Below, piece after piece: positions 15,078 through 24,815 of a DNA stretch of 64,000 nt; positions within the stretch are counted from its first letter, which is position 1, and every line of letters begins with the position of its first letter. Both the position numbers and the translations under genes were made by a program. The notes under the pieces were generated by a model. The model did not search any database. It was given only the letters and a program-made list of their open reading frames with translations, and had not been told where the DNA came from. This DNA comes from Anaerolineales bacterium. Lineage in GTDB: Bacteria; Chloroflexota; Anaerolineae; Anaerolineales; Villigracilaceae. The DNA is taken from NCBI GenBank assembly GCA_030583905.1, contig CP129481.1, positions 2,634,136-2,698,135 of the forward strand, written 5' to 3'.

Positions 15078-17294
15078 TTAATACCTTCCCCGCTCCAAGA
15101 CAACATCGGGGTTCGGCAGGTCACTTTCCCTTGCGGGGAAGACCTGCACGGCGCAGGCTTTGAATTCGGGGATCTTCGCTTGCGGGTCGAGCGCGTCGTT
15201 GGTGAGTAAATTCGCGGCGGCTTCGGCGAAGTGGAAAGGGATGAAGACCACGCCGACGGTGGTTTTCTCGGTCACGCTGGCGCGCAGGACAACCTCTCCA
15301 CGGCGGGATTTGACGCGCACAGGGTCATCCTGTTTAATGCCGTGAATGTCCGCATCGGCGGGATGGATCTCCACGCGGGCTTCGGGGTATGCTTCGTTCA
15401 GGGACGAGTTGCGGGTCATCGAGCCGCCGTGCCAGTGTTCGAGCACGCGCCCCGTGGTCAGGATGAACGGGAATTCGTCGTCCGCTTCTTCCATGACCGG
15501 GACGTAATCAAGCTGGTGGAACTTGCCGCGTCCGCGCGGGAAGGTTTCGGTGAAGAGAGTCGGTGTGCCGGGGTGGTCGAGAGACGGGACGGGGTAGATC
15601 AAGCCGACTTTTTCGATGCGCTCGTAGGTGATGCCCGCGTAATCTTCGTTCACGCCCGCCATCTCGCGTAGGATCTCTTCGGGGTTGGAATAGGTCCATT
15701 TGGCGGTATCAACCCCAAGGCGGGATTCGATGCGCAGCGCCAGATCGCAAACGATCTGCCAATCGGGTCTTGCTTCCCCGCGCGGCTTGTGTGCGGCGCG
15801 GACACGCTGGACTCTTCTATCCGTGTTCGAGAACGTGCCGTCCTTTTCGGCGAAGGGCGTGGCGGGGAAAAACACATCTGCGAACGCGCCAGATTCGTTG
15901 ATGAAAATATCCTGCGCGACGATGAACTCGAGTTGCTTCATATGTTCGCGCGTCTCGTTGAGGTTCGGCTCAGACATCATCGGATTCTCGCCCATGATGT
16001 ACAACGCACGGACGCCTCCTTCGTGCGCATGGCTGAGAATTTCAGTGGTAGTGAGTCCCAGCTTGAGGCTTAACCCGCCCGGCTCGATGTTCCACGCCTT
16101 CTCCCATTTGGCGCGGTTGTCGGGATTGTCCACGCGCATGTAGCCGGGGTAATGGAAGGGCATCGCGCCCATGTCGCTCGCGCCCTGCACGTTGTTCTGT
16201 CCGCGCAGTGGATTAAGCCCCGTGCCGTCGCGCCCGACGTGTCCCGTGAGAAACGCCAGATGAATGAGCGCCAGCGCGGACGCCGTGCCATGCGAGAGCT
16301 GCGAAATGCCCATGCCCCAATAGATGGCGGCGTTCTTTGCATTGGCATACATCCGCGCCGCTTTGCGGATGTCTTCGGCGGGCACGCCTGATATTTCTTC
16401 GGCATATTCGGGCGTGAATTTTTCAAGGCTTTCGATGAATTCATCAAAACCTTCGGTGCGGTTCTTGACGAACTCCCAGTTGACCAAGCCCTCTTTCACG
16501 ATCACATGCGCCATCGCGGAGAAGACCGGCACGTTCGTGCCCGGCTTGAGCGGCAGCCACATCTCCGCCATATCCACCAGTTCGATACGGCGCGGGTCCA
16601 CGACGATCATCTTCGCGCCGTGTTTCATCACCGCTTCCTTCATCTGCAAGGCAATGATGGGATGGTTCTCGGATGTGTTCGAGCCGGTAACAATGAACAC
16701 GTCGTTCATAATGACCTGTGAAGCCGTGTTGCTCATCGCGGACGAACCGACCGCCTGCTGAAGCGCGACGACCGAGCCCGCATGACACAGGCGCGTGCAG
16801 TGATCCACGTTATTCGTGCGGAACAGCGCGCGGTACATTTTTTGCAGCAGATAATTATCTTCGTTCGTCGCCTTGGCACAGCAATAGACCGCCATCGCAT
16901 CCGAACCGTCGCGTTTGTAGATGCGGACGAGGTTATCTGCGACAAAATTCAGTGCAGTCTCCCAGTCAGTCTCGACCCAGTCCCAATCGTTGGATATCTT
17001 TGAATCGGGAATCGGCTTGCCATCCACACTGACGGCAAAGACCTGTTCGCGCCCTTCGGGCTTCGGCTTGCCTTCGAGCAAATAACGGCGCACCAACGGC
17101 TTGGTCGTGCGTTTGGGATGATAGACGAAGTCGTAGCCGAAACGTCCCTTCACGCACAGGTTGCCCTGATTGACAGGTGAATCGAAGGGGCTGGTCACTT
17201 TGTAAATGAAATCATCCTTGACGTGCAATTGCAGGGTGCAGCCCACCCCGCAGTAAGGACAGGTGGTGGTGGTCACTCGGTCAGATTTGATCAT
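15078..17294 (-). CDS. fdhA: Formate dehydrogenase catalytic subunit (Mo/W, Cys type)
   Basis: A 738-residue molybdopterin oxidoreductase that oxidises formate to CO2. A [4Fe-4S] site (Cys12, Cys15, Cys19, Cys47 in CPYCGVGC and NLCVKGRFG) precedes the active-site pair Cys170-His171 in [12 protein letters not shown]. Cys stands where E. coli FdhF has selenocysteine. [11 protein letters not shown] and [26 protein letters not shown] cofactor motifs and a C-terminal MopB_CT domain ([16 protein letters not shown]) complete it. The start at 17294 overlaps the upstream stop as ATGA; the longer frame runs into that gene. It needs the MoeA-type cofactor pathway, and moeA lies at 34.6 kb. Confidence 0.9.
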   Translation of the reverse strand: MIKSDRVTTTTCPYCGVGCTLQLHVKDDFIYKVTSPFDSPVNQGNLCVKGRFGYDFVYHPKRTTKPLVRRYLLEGKPKPEGREQVFAVSVDGKPIPDSKISNDWDWVETDWETALNFVADNLVRIYKRDGSDAMAVYCCAKATNEDNYLLQKMYRALFRTNNVDHCTRLCHAGSVVALQQAVGSSAMSNTASQVIMNDVFIVTGSNTSENHPIIALQMKEAVMKHGAKMIVVDPRRIELVDMAEMWLPLKPGTNVPVFSAMAHVIVKEGLVNWEFVKNRTEGFDEFIESLEKFTPEYAEEISGVPAEDIRKAARMYANAKNAAIYWGMGISQLSHGTASALALIHLAFLTGHVGRDGTGLNPLRGQNNVQGASDMGAMPFHYPGYMRVDNPDNRAKWEKAWNIEPGGLSLKLGLTTTEILSHAHEGGVRALYIMGENPMMSEPNLNETREHMKQLEFIVAQDIFINESGAFADVFFPATPFAEKDGTFSNTDRRVQRVRAAHKPRGEARPDWQIVCDLALRIESRLGVDTAKWTYSNPEEILREMAGVNEDYAGITYERIEKVGLIYPVPSLDHPGTPTLFTETFPRGRGKFHQLDYVPVMEEADDEFPFILTTGRVLEHWHGGSMTRNSSLNEAYPEARVEIHPADADIHGIKQDDPVRVKSRRGEVVLRASVTEKTTVGVVFIPFHFAEAAANLLTNDALDPQAKIPEFKACAVQVFPARESDLPNPDVVLERGRY

Positions 17295-17998
17295 CGCGGT
17301 TTCCTCTGCTTTCTGCCCGTGTTCATCACGCTGATCTCGTTCGGGCTCATGCCTTGTTCCAGCAAATATTCGCGCTTCGGTTTCAACGCGCCGGTCGGGC
17401 AGACCGCCACGCATTGTCCGCACAGCACGCACGACGTTTCGGGGATGGTCTTGTCGAAGAACGTGCCGATCTGCGTTTCGTATCCGCGCCCGTCGAAGTT
17501 GATCGCAAAGGTATATTGCGCATCGTCCGCGCAGACCTGCACACAGCGCCAGCACAGCAGACACTTCGAGTAATCGCGGATGTACATCGGGTTGTCATCC
17601 TTCACGTCCGTTTCACGCCGCTCCGCATCGGGGAAGCGGCTCGACGACGCGCCGTACTCGTACATCATCTGCTGAATTTCAGGCGCTTCGGACAAATCCA
17701 TCGTGGATGCAAGCATCTCCAGGATCGTCCGTCGTGACCTGACGACCTTTTCGCTTCGCGTCTGGACCTTCATGCCTGCTCCCGCTTTGACGATGCACGC
17801 AGGCTGGAGCGTTCTCATCCCCTCCACCTCCACGACGCAGATTCGGCAAACCGCATTCGCCGTCGTCGCTTCGTGAAAACAAATGGTGGGAATCTCCTTG
17901 CCCATCTCGTGCGCCACATCCAACAGGGTCTTGCCCTGTTCGGTGGTTACTTCCTGTCCGTCAATTGTCAAAGTTATGCTCTCAGCCATATGTCTCAT
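17291..17998 (-). CDS. HoxU/NuoG-N-like iron-sulfur subunit of formate dehydrogenase
   Basis: A 235-residue electron-transfer protein. An N-terminal [2Fe-2S] ferredoxin domain has Cys40, Cys51, Cys54 and Cys68 ([16 protein letters not shown]). A NuoG-type middle region follows, then two [4Fe-4S] motifs, [11 protein letters not shown] and [12 protein letters not shown]. It is the split-off N-terminal module of FdsA/NuoG-type formate dehydrogenases and should carry electrons from FdhA to the NuoEF-like subunit. The start at 17998 is preferred because it overlaps the upstream stop as ATGA and has GGAAG just before it; a second ATG lies at 17989. Confidence 0.88.
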   Translation of the reverse strand: MRHMAESITLTIDGQEVTTEQGKTLLDVAHEMGKEIPTICFHEATTANAVCRICVVEVEGMRTLQPACIVKAGAGMKVQTRSEKVVRSRRTILEMLASTMDLSEAPEIQQMMYEYGASSSRFPDAERRETDVKDDNPMYIRDYSKCLLCWRCVQVCADDAQYTFAINFDGRGYETQIGTFFDKTIPETSCVLCGQCVAVCPTGALKPKREYLLEQGMSPNEISVMNTGRKQRKPR

Positions 17999-19728
17999 CT
18001 CTCTTCCGCATTACTGTAATACCTGCATTCATACCATTCACCGCCCGGGGTCTTAACCCTTACATTCCACGGTTTCTGATCATTGACACTATAATCCTGC
18101 AAGTGTTTTTCGACACCCTGCAAAGCCACATGCGCCTGCCAGCGAGACAAATTGAAGGAGCGCCAATCAGAATAGGATTCTTCATACTTGTCAAAATGCA
18201 GGTAGCACGTCAAGGCAGCCCCAATCCCTTCATGTGCCCAATCGGGATATGAGCTTGAATAAAACTCATCCGCCAATGCAGGGACAGCATCGGATGACAA
18301 TGATGCAAGGTGGGCAACATTTAGATTTTTTCCCTGTAAAACTCGGGGAACATTTCGCTTAATGATGGCGGCGTCAATATTAACCAATGCAAGCGAAACA
18401 ACGAATCCTGTCGATGCAAGTACAGCCGCAAATGCAAAATAACTTTCCTTTCGGACGAATTCAAGAAAAACGATTGTCACAAACAAAAGCCCAAGCCAGA
18501 TCAGGAATATCCTTGGGTATAAGCGAAGGCGCGAAAAGCCGTGCCAGTCAATTGCAAGCGAGATTCTTTGATAAGCAGATACCAAAATAATCAGCACAAA
18601 GATAGCCAATATAACACTCAATATAGAATAGGCTCGTCGTTGTACTTCAGATTCGCGCCGAGTAATAGAACTCAATCCAAAAATGAGAACTAGGCTAAAG
18701 AAGGCAACTGTCACCAATTCATTAAATCCCCGGCGGGCATACTGGGAATATGTATATCCTTCAACACCGATATTGGTTTCACCGCCAAAGAAATATTGAA
18801 ATTGCACAATTACAAAACCAAGAAATAGAATGGAAACGCTCCCCAAAATCACCGCAGATTCCGCGAAGCCCAGAAAGGGTTTCACAAATGATTTAACTTC
18901 GCCAGCTAGATGCTCGTCCTTGCTTTTCAAAGCAGCATGGATAAGAACGCCAGCCAAAACATAGGCATAAAACAGAATCAAAATGCCGCGAAATACATTT
19001 TCAGAAAAATTATCCAAATCAAGAAAATCGCCCAATCTTTCCTTAAACACTAAATCGCCCGCCGCCAGCAAAGATCCAAAACAAATCAAGATCGGCAGAG
19101 CAAAGAGTAGCCCGCGTAACAATCCCCAAATCGGGATTCCGCCTTTATCAGCCCCTAATTCATCCTGTACACGACGAGCTTTAGGAAAATAAATAAGAGA
19201 CGCAGAAATCATATCCCCAATAAGGAACAGGGTTTTCTGCAAATAATCCCCCAAACCATATCTAATCCATTTACCGCCAATATAGGTGCTGGCAAAGAGT
19301 CCAAAGGTAACAAGCGCAAACACAAACACCAGAAAGATCGTCAACGGTTCCTGGCGAAGAAATGAAAACACTGCAAAAAACAGAAAAGGGATAAGCAACC
19401 ACAGGCTGTTTCTTGCAGGACGAATATCATTCGCAAGAAGCCAGTAACCGCCGCCCACGAGACAAGCAACAAGAAAAATCGGAAAATTCACTCCAACGCT
19501 ATTTTTCCAAAATAGAAAATCGAAAAGCCATGCAAGTATCAATGCAACAACCAGCAACTGAGTTGAATGCTGATAGATTGGGTTACTCAAATCAGGATTC
19601 GCGCTCGGAGCAGCGGAGTCTTTCTCTAGAGAAACCGGCACGCTCGAAACGCCAGAAGATGATGCCGTCTTCTTGGGGCTTTTACGCTTAACGGGCTTTG
19701 TATCTGTTGTCTTCTTTGTTGTCTTCAT
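17995..19728 (-). CDS. DUF4153/DUF4173-like membrane protein within the formate dehydrogenase operon
   Basis: A 577-residue protein. A Lys/Pro/Ser-rich cytosolic N-terminus (about residues 1-55) precedes about ten to twelve membrane helices (about 58-460). A C-terminal soluble domain (about 470-577) holds [13 protein letters not shown] at its end. The membrane part resembles DUF4153/DUF4173 proteins, whose function is unknown. It lies between the NuoEF-like gene (gap 8 bases) and the HoxU-like gene (ATGA overlap), so it is translated with the enzyme. Its base composition is AT-richer than its neighbours. It might anchor the complex or be a passenger. Confidence 0.7.
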   Translation of the reverse strand: MKTTKKTTDTKPVKRKSPKKTASSSGVSSVPVSLEKDSAAPSANPDLSNPIYQHSTQLLVVALILAWLFDFLFWKNSVGVNFPIFLVACLVGGGYWLLANDIRPARNSLWLLIPFLFFAVFSFLRQEPLTIFLVFVFALVTFGLFASTYIGGKWIRYGLGDYLQKTLFLIGDMISASLIYFPKARRVQDELGADKGGIPIWGLLRGLLFALPILICFGSLLAAGDLVFKERLGDFLDLDNFSENVFRGILILFYAYVLAGVLIHAALKSKDEHLAGEVKSFVKPFLGFAESAVILGSVSILFLGFVIVQFQYFFGGETNIGVEGYTYSQYARRGFNELVTVAFFSLVLIFGLSSITRRESEVQRRAYSILSVILAIFVLIILVSAYQRISLAIDWHGFSRLRLYPRIFLIWLGLLFVTIVFLEFVRKESYFAFAAVLASTGFVVSLALVNIDAAIIKRNVPRVLQGKNLNVAHLASLSSDAVPALADEFYSSSYPDWAHEGIGAALTCYLHFDKYEESYSDWRSFNLSRWQAHVALQGVEKHLQDYSVNDQKPWNVRVKTPGGEWYECRYYSNAEER

Positions 19729-19736
19729 TTTCTTAC

Positions 19737-21599
19737 CTATTTAGATCTTTTTGAAGAAGTCTTCTTCGCTTTTGCAGGTTTTACAACTTTCTTCGCCGTA
19801 CTCTTCTTCGCGGTCTTTGCGGCAGCTTTCTTCACAGTCTTTGCTTTTGCGCCAACTGATTTCTTTCCTCCCTTCGGCAGGCTCAGGGCATCGCTTTCAT
19901 CTTTCTTCTCTGAATCCACAGCAAACAACTCGGGCCAAATCTTCATCGCGGACATTGTCGCACTCGCCGCCGTCTGACCAAGCCCGCAGATGCTGGCTTC
20001 GGTCATCGTCCAGCCGACATCCTGCAAGCGGATCAGGTCGCCTTCTTCGATCCTGCCGTCCGCAATGCGATCCAAAATTTCCATCTGGCGCTGGGTTCCC
20101 ATCTGGCAGGGATAGCACTTTCCGCACGATTCATGCGCAAAGAACTTACCAAGCCGCTTCAACACATCACGCATGTCACGGGTTTCATCGAAAACCATCA
20201 CCACGCCCGATCCAAGCGGAAGTCCCGTCGCGCGCAGATCTTCAAAAGTCATTTTCACGTCGAGATGTTCGGACGTGGCAAACGCTCCCGCCGCGCCGCC
20301 GAACAGCACGGACTTGAGTTTCTTTTTATTCGCAACACCGCCCGCCATGTCCATCAGTTCACGCAGGGTCACGCCGAATGGAACTTCGTACAAACCGGGC
20401 TTGGTCACATCGCCCGAAACGCAGAACAACTTCGGTCCCGGCGACTTCTCCGTGCCGATCTTGCGATATTCCGCCGCGCCCTTCTCAAGGATGAGCGGCA
20501 CATTGCACATCGTCTCCACGTTATTGATGACCGTCGGCTTCTGGAACAAGCCGTGAATCGTCGGGAAGGGCGGCTTGATACGCGGAAAGCCGCGCTTCCC
20601 TTCGATGGACTCGAACAGCGCAGTCTCCTCGCCGCAAATATAGGCGCCTGCACCGACGCGGATTTCAATATCAAAAGAAAAACCCGAATTCAAAATATTT
20701 TCCCCAAACAAACCCGCCTCCCTTGCTTCCTGCAAGGCGTTTTCGGCGGCTTCCACCAGATACGGATATTCGCCGCGGATATACATATACCCCTTGCTCG
20801 CGCCGATCGCGTACGCGGCAATGCACATCCCTTCGATGGTGGAGTGCGGGTCGTCCAGCAAAAGGATGCGATCCTTGAACGTGCCGGGTTCTGATTCATC
20901 CGTGTTGCAGACGACGTACTTTTGATCGGCGACGGCGTTCATCGCGCCTTCCCATTTGATGCCGGTCGGGAAGGCTGCGCCGCCGCGTCCCACCAGACCG
21001 GACGCCTTGATCTCTTCGACCACGGCTTGGGGCTGCATCTGGAGCGCTTTTTGAAATCCCTTATACGCGCCGTACTTTTTCAGGGAGGTGGTGCCTTTGC
21101 CGCAGTTCTTCGTCAGCTCGCGGATCGTGCCATAGACCAAAGATCGCGGACGAATTTCTTCTTCAGAGCCATATCCAACGGTACTCTTCTCGCCATCCAT
21201 CGTCCACACCGCGGGCGCGAGTTCGCACATGCCGAGGCATGGACTCGGCTCGATGGTCAGGTTCAACTTCGGGTGAGTCTGATGCGGTTCCACATCATGT
21301 TTTTTGCAAAGTCTTTTCAACAGCCCGTCCGCATCTTTCAACGCGCAGGCTTGGTCGGTACAAACGCGGATGACTTTACGCCCAAGCGGTTCATTGTAGA
21401 ACAAGGCATAAAATTCGATCACACCATGCACGTCCGCAAGCGGAACGCGCAGGCTTTTAGCAACTTCGGCAGCGACGGATTCGGGAAGCCAGCCGTACAG
21501 TTTTTGAGCCGCGTGCAAGGCTGGCAACAGCCCGGAACGACCCAGAGGAATGTAGTTCTCGATGGCAGGTTTTAGCGGGGCGAGGTCAATTTCAGACAT
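19737..21599 (-). CDS. NuoE-NuoF fusion, NADH/NAD-reducing subunit of formate dehydrogenase
   Basis: A 620-residue fusion. Residues 1-150 are NuoE-like with the [2Fe-2S] ligands Cys80, Cys85, Cys121 and Cys125. Residues about 160-560 are NuoF-like: the FMN/NAD site [13 protein letters not shown], then [13 protein letters not shown], and the [4Fe-4S] motif [12 protein letters not shown] near 490. It should pass electrons from formate to NAD+. From about 565 a Lys/Ala-rich tail ([15 protein letters not shown]) resembles histone H1 tails and follows a palindromic-repeat-like stretch. The start at 21599 ([11 protein letters not shown]) fits the family better than the longer frame. Confidence 0.88.
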   Translation of the reverse strand: MSEIDLAPLKPAIENYIPLGRSGLLPALHAAQKLYGWLPESVAAEVAKSLRVPLADVHGVIEFYALFYNEPLGRKVIRVCTDQACALKDADGLLKRLCKKHDVEPHQTHPKLNLTIEPSPCLGMCELAPAVWTMDGEKSTVGYGSEEEIRPRSLVYGTIRELTKNCGKGTTSLKKYGAYKGFQKALQMQPQAVVEEIKASGLVGRGGAAFPTGIKWEGAMNAVADQKYVVCNTDESEPGTFKDRILLLDDPHSTIEGMCIAAYAIGASKGYMYIRGEYPYLVEAAENALQEAREAGLFGENILNSGFSFDIEIRVGAGAYICGEETALFESIEGKRGFPRIKPPFPTIHGLFQKPTVINNVETMCNVPLILEKGAAEYRKIGTEKSPGPKLFCVSGDVTKPGLYEVPFGVTLRELMDMAGGVANKKKLKSVLFGGAAGAFATSEHLDVKMTFEDLRATGLPLGSGVVMVFDETRDMRDVLKRLGKFFAHESCGKCYPCQMGTQRQMEILDRIADGRIEEGDLIRLQDVGWTMTEASICGLGQTAASATMSAMKIWPELFAVDSEKKDESDALSLPKGGKKSVGAKAKTVKKAAAKTAKKSTAKKVVKPAKAKKTSSKRSK

Positions 21600-21684
21600 G
21601 AAATCTCCAATACGACAAGTATACCCGAAGGGCATGTGACATTTTTCGTGACGCGGGGCACTTCCGAAATCAAGCGTGATTATA

Positions 21685-21697
21685 TATAATATATAAT
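21685..21697 (+). promoter_or_regulatory. Overlapping -10 elements of the GntR gene
   Basis: Two TATAAT hexamers occur at 21685-21690 and 21692-21697, within eight and ten bases of the ATGs at 21699 and 21708 respectively. There is no ribosome site, so a leaderless transcript is likely. The region is shared with the divergent formate dehydrogenase operon and is a natural operator location. Confidence 0.5.
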
Positions 21698-21698
21698 T

Positions 21699-22442
21699 AT
21701 GGCGTCAATGGCAGAGAAAGAACTTACCCACAAACCCCTGAAAGAAGAAATTTACGATGCGCTCCATCGGCAGATCATCGCGGGGAAATATTCCCCCGGC
21801 GACTGGCTGCGGCAGGAGGACATCGCCAGCCAGATGGGCGTGAGCATGACTCCCGTGCGTGAGGCATTGGACCTGCTGGTTGCAAAAGGCATCGCGGAGC
21901 GGGTCCCGTACCGCGGCGTGCGTATCCGGGAGATGTCCGCCAAGGATGTGGTCGAAGCCTATGGCATGCGGCTGTTCCTTGAAGCGATGATCGCCAGGGA
22001 AACCGCGTTGAACATCACACCCGAGCAGCTTGCCGATCTCGAAGCGATCATGGAAGAGATGGATCGGCATGTGGAATTGAGCGAGATGCCGCAGGAGAGG
22101 CAGTTGAGCCGTGAGTTCCATGCCGCGATCGCGGAGGCTTCAGGGAACGATTTGCTGGTGCAATTATATGCCATCGTCTCAAACGCTTTCCCGGACTGGC
22201 TTTTGTATGAGGCACTGTACCGCAAGCCCGAACTGGTCTCTGGCAGTGTGGCGCAGACTCACGACGAACATGCCGCAATTTTGGAGGCATTCAAACAGCG
22301 CGACCCCGACCTTGCTGTGAAGGTTTCGCTGGAGCACGTGATGGAATCGGGCAGGTGGCTGGAAACGTATCGCGATATTCCTGCAAAATTATTGCGTGAA
22401 AAAGAAAAACAAGTTTCGCACTTGATCAAGAAATCAAAATAA
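21699..22442 (+). CDS. GntR/FadR-type transcriptional regulator (FCD domain)
   Basis: A 247-residue regulator. An N-terminal winged helix-turn-helix (about residues 12-75, [20 protein letters not shown] then [11 protein letters not shown]) precedes an all-helical FCD ligand domain (about 85-225). The domain has the metal/ligand-type histidines in [12 protein letters not shown] and [10 protein letters not shown]. FadR-family regulators sense organic acids or related metabolites. Its position between the divergent formate dehydrogenase operon and the corrinoid methyltransferase genes suggests it controls one or both. The corrinoid protein follows 12 bases downstream. A second possible start is the ATG at 21708. 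Confidence 0.88.
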   Translation: MASMAEKELTHKPLKEEIYDALHRQIIAGKYSPGDWLRQEDIASQMGVSMTPVREALDLLVAKGIAERVPYRGVRIREMSAKDVVEAYGMRLFLEAMIARETALNITPEQLADLEAIMEEMDRHVELSEMPQERQLSREFHAAIAEASGNDLLVQLYAIVSNAFPDWLLYEALYRKPELVSGSVAQTHDEHAAILEAFKQRDPDLAVKVSLEHVMESGRWLETYRDIPAKLLREKEKQVSHLIKKSK

Positions 22443-22454
22443 TCAGGAGGCAGT

Positions 22455-23114
22455 ATGTCGGAAGAGATCGAGAAATTGTACAAGGATATGGCGCAAAGCA
22501 TCATTGACGGGGAGTCGGATATTTCGGTGGAACTCGCCCAAAAATCCATCGAGATGGGAATCCCGCCGTTGGATGCCATCACGAAAGGATTCGTGATCGG
22601 CGTCAACTACATCGGTGACCAGTTCGGGGCGGGAGAGGCGTTTTTGCCCGAGTTGGTGATGGCGGGCGAAGCGATGAAAGCCGCGGTCGCAGTACTTGAG
22701 CCTGAACTGCTCAAACTCGGCGAAGCGCGCGAGATCATGGGGCGCGTGGTGCTTGCCACAGTCGAAGGCGACATCCACGAGATCGGCAAAACGCTGGTCG
22801 GCACGATGCTCAGCGCGTCGGGCTTTGAAGTCACCGACCTGGGCGTGGACCAGCCTGCCGACCAGATCATCGGCAAGGCGCTGGAAATCGATGCCAACCT
22901 CATCGGTTTGAGCGCATTGCTCACCACCACGATGGTCCGACAGCGCGAGTTGATCGAAGAACTCGACAAGGAAAACCTGCGTCCGCGCATCAAGGTGATG
23001 GTCGGCGGCGCTCCCATCACCCGCGATTGGGCGACCAAGATCAAAGCCGACGGCACGTCGGAAGACGCGGTCGGCGCGGTGCAATTGGCGAAGCAGTTGG
23101 TTGGAAAAGAATAG
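22455..23114 (+). CDS. Corrinoid protein (MttC/MtbC/MtgC type)
   Basis: A 219-residue methylcorrinoid carrier. A helical cap (about residues 1-90, B12-binding_2) precedes a Rossmann-like cobalamin domain with the signature D106-x-H108-x-x-G111 (EGDIHEIGKTL). His108 is the expected lower axial cobalt ligand. GLSALLTTTM and VMVGGAPITRDWA are further family motifs. It accepts a methyl group from an MttB-type methyltransferase and hands it to the methyltetrahydrofolate methyltransferase. It is the only corrinoid protein among four MttB homologues here. AGGAGG precedes the start. Confidence 0.93.
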   Translation: MSEEIEKLYKDMAQSIIDGESDISVELAQKSIEMGIPPLDAITKGFVIGVNYIGDQFGAGEAFLPELVMAGEAMKAAVAVLEPELLKLGEAREIMGRVVLATVEGDIHEIGKTLVGTMLSASGFEVTDLGVDQPADQIIGKALEIDANLIGLSALLTTTMVRQRELIEELDKENLRPRIKVMVGGAPITRDWATKIKADGTSEDAVGAVQLAKQLVGKE

Positions 23115-23117
23115 TCC

Positions 23118-23208
23118 TGTCATTGCGAGCCGCGCTCTTACTTTTTACGGCGAAGCAATCACATGACTAAAACAGAAGATTGCTTCGGGCTCCGCCCTCG
23201 CAATGACA
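23118..23208. repeat. Dispersed repeat R1, complete copy
   Basis: TGTCATTGCGAG and CTCGCAATGACA are exact terminal inverted repeats, with GAAGCAATC and AGATTGCTTCG as an inner pair. It lies between the corrinoid protein and the first MttB gene. Confidence 0.8.
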
Positions 23209-23255
23209 TAGAAAGAATCAGAGAGAGAAGAGAGGCATAGCCTTCGGAGGGCTCT

Positions 23256-24707
23256 ATGTCTCATAAAAAAATAAAAACGATCAGCAACCCCAAACTCAAA
23301 TTGGAGGTGCTGACCGAGCAGGATGTCAGGAAAATCCACGATGCGACGCTGCACATCATCGAAAAGGTTGGTGTGCGCTTCCCTTCCAAACGGGCGTTGG
23401 AGATCTGGGAATCCGTCGGCGCGGACGTTGACCACGAAAAAAGAATCGTCAGAGTCAAGCCGCACGTCATCGAAGAGGCGTTGAAGAAATGTCCGCCCGC
23501 CTACACGCTCGCGGCGCGTGATCCGCAACAGGATCTGCCGCTCGACGGCAACCACGTCTGCCTCGGCACGGACGGCTGCGGTGTGGAAGTCATCGACATC
23601 CACACCAAAGAGAAACGCACGTCATGCCTGCAGGATGTCCGCGATATTGCCCGCGTCGCCGACGCCACTGAAGAGGTTGCCTTCCACTGGGTTCCCGTCT
23701 CCGCACAGGATGCGCCCGTCGAAGCGCGCGGACTGCACGAATTGAAAGCCGTGTGGGAGAACTCCACCAAGCACGTGCAAACCGAGTCCATTTACAACGT
23801 GGAAGAAGCCAAAGCCTCGATGGAAATGGCGATACTGCTCGCGGGCGGCAAGGACGCGCTCCGCAAACGCCCCGTCCTCTCGTTGATGCAATGCACTGCG
23901 CCTCCTCTCGGACATGATGGCGGGTCGCTCGACGCAGCCTTGATCGCCGCCGAGCATGGAGTCCCGACCGGCTTCATGACGATGGCAGCATGCATGACGA
24001 CGGGACCTGTCACGATGGCAGGCACGCTAGCCGTCGGCAACGCGGAAGTGATCGCCGCCACCGCCCTTTTACAACTGGCTTACCCAGGCGCGCCCGTCTT
24101 CTACGCCGCAGCACAGACCGCCTCCGATCCGCGCTTGGGCGTGTATACAGGCGGCGGACCTGAAGACTTCCTCTTCGGCGCGGCGACCAACGTTCTCGCG
24201 GATTTCTACAACATCCCGCTCTCGATGGGATCGTTCGCCACAGGCGCGAAGGAACCGAACTGGCAGGCAGGGCTGGAAGGCAGTCTCTCGACTTTCATGG
24301 CGAGTGTGGTCATGTCCGACATGCTGCTGGGTTGCGGATTCCTGCACGGCAGCCGCATCTGGTCCTACGCCGAGATGATGATGGACTGCGAAATTTTTTC
24401 CATCATCGAAAAGATGATGCAAGGCATCGTCGTGGACGAAGAGACGCTGGCGCTGGACGCCATCGCCGCGGTTGGACCTGGCGGTCACTACCTCGCGCAG
24501 AAGCACACCCGCAATCACATGCGCGAGTTGTTCCTGCCGAAATTCCTCGACCGTCGTCCATACACTCAATGGGAAGACAAAGGCGACGACGCCCGCGACT
24601 GGGCGCTCGAAAAAGCCCGCAAGATTTTGAAAGATCACCAGCCCGATCCACTGGATGAGAAGATTAGTAAAGAATTTGAAAGAATTATCAAGTCGGTAGA
24701 AAAGTAA
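23256..24707 (+). CDS. MttB-family methyltransferase 1 (non-pyrrolysine)
   Basis: A 483-residue member of the trimethylamine methyltransferase superfamily. It has the N-terminal LEVLTEQDVRKIHDATLHII segment, VDHEKRIVRVKPHVI, the family's TIM-barrel core (GYTAL-type region replaced by MTTGPVTMAGTLAVGNAEV), and the C-terminal HTRNHMRELFLPKFLDRRPY motif. The frame has no in-frame amber codon, so it is of the MtgB/MtpB/MtcB type that demethylates quaternary amines, not the pyrrolysine type. The substrate cannot be told from sequence. GGAGGG precedes the start. It is not a close copy of the next two. Confidence 0.87.
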   Translation: MSHKKIKTISNPKLKLEVLTEQDVRKIHDATLHIIEKVGVRFPSKRALEIWESVGADVDHEKRIVRVKPHVIEEALKKCPPAYTLAARDPQQDLPLDGNHVCLGTDGCGVEVIDIHTKEKRTSCLQDVRDIARVADATEEVAFHWVPVSAQDAPVEARGLHELKAVWENSTKHVQTESIYNVEEAKASMEMAILLAGGKDALRKRPVLSLMQCTAPPLGHDGGSLDAALIAAEHGVPTGFMTMAACMTTGPVTMAGTLAVGNAEVIAATALLQLAYPGAPVFYAAAQTASDPRLGVYTGGGPEDFLFGAATNVLADFYNIPLSMGSFATGAKEPNWQAGLEGSLSTFMASVVMSDMLLGCGFLHGSRIWSYAEMMMDCEIFSIIEKMMQGIVVDEETLALDAIAAVGPGGHYLAQKHTRNHMRELFLPKFLDRRPYTQWEDKGDDARDWALEKARKILKDHQPDPLDEKISKEFERIIKSVEK

Positions 24708-24712
24708 TACAA

Positions 24713-24757
24713 ATTACAAATTAGGGATTAGGAAAGTAGTAATCCCTAATTTGTAAT
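24713..24757. repeat. Perfect 18-bp inverted repeat
   Basis: ATTACAAATTAGGGATTA (24713-24730) and its exact complement (24740-24757) flank a nine-base loop. It is AT-rich, lacks a T-tract and lies between MttB genes 1 and 2. It could slow transcription or be an unrelated mobile repeat. Confidence 0.7.
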
Positions 24758-24815
24758 GCCTAATTCCTGCAATCTCTTCGCCAAAGAGAAATCAAATCCC
24801 AATTAGAGGTGTCTG

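Noticed and set aside
15078..17294. Selenocysteine formate dehydrogenase
   Set aside because: The active-site position is encoded as Cys ([10 protein letters not shown]), with no in-frame TGA.
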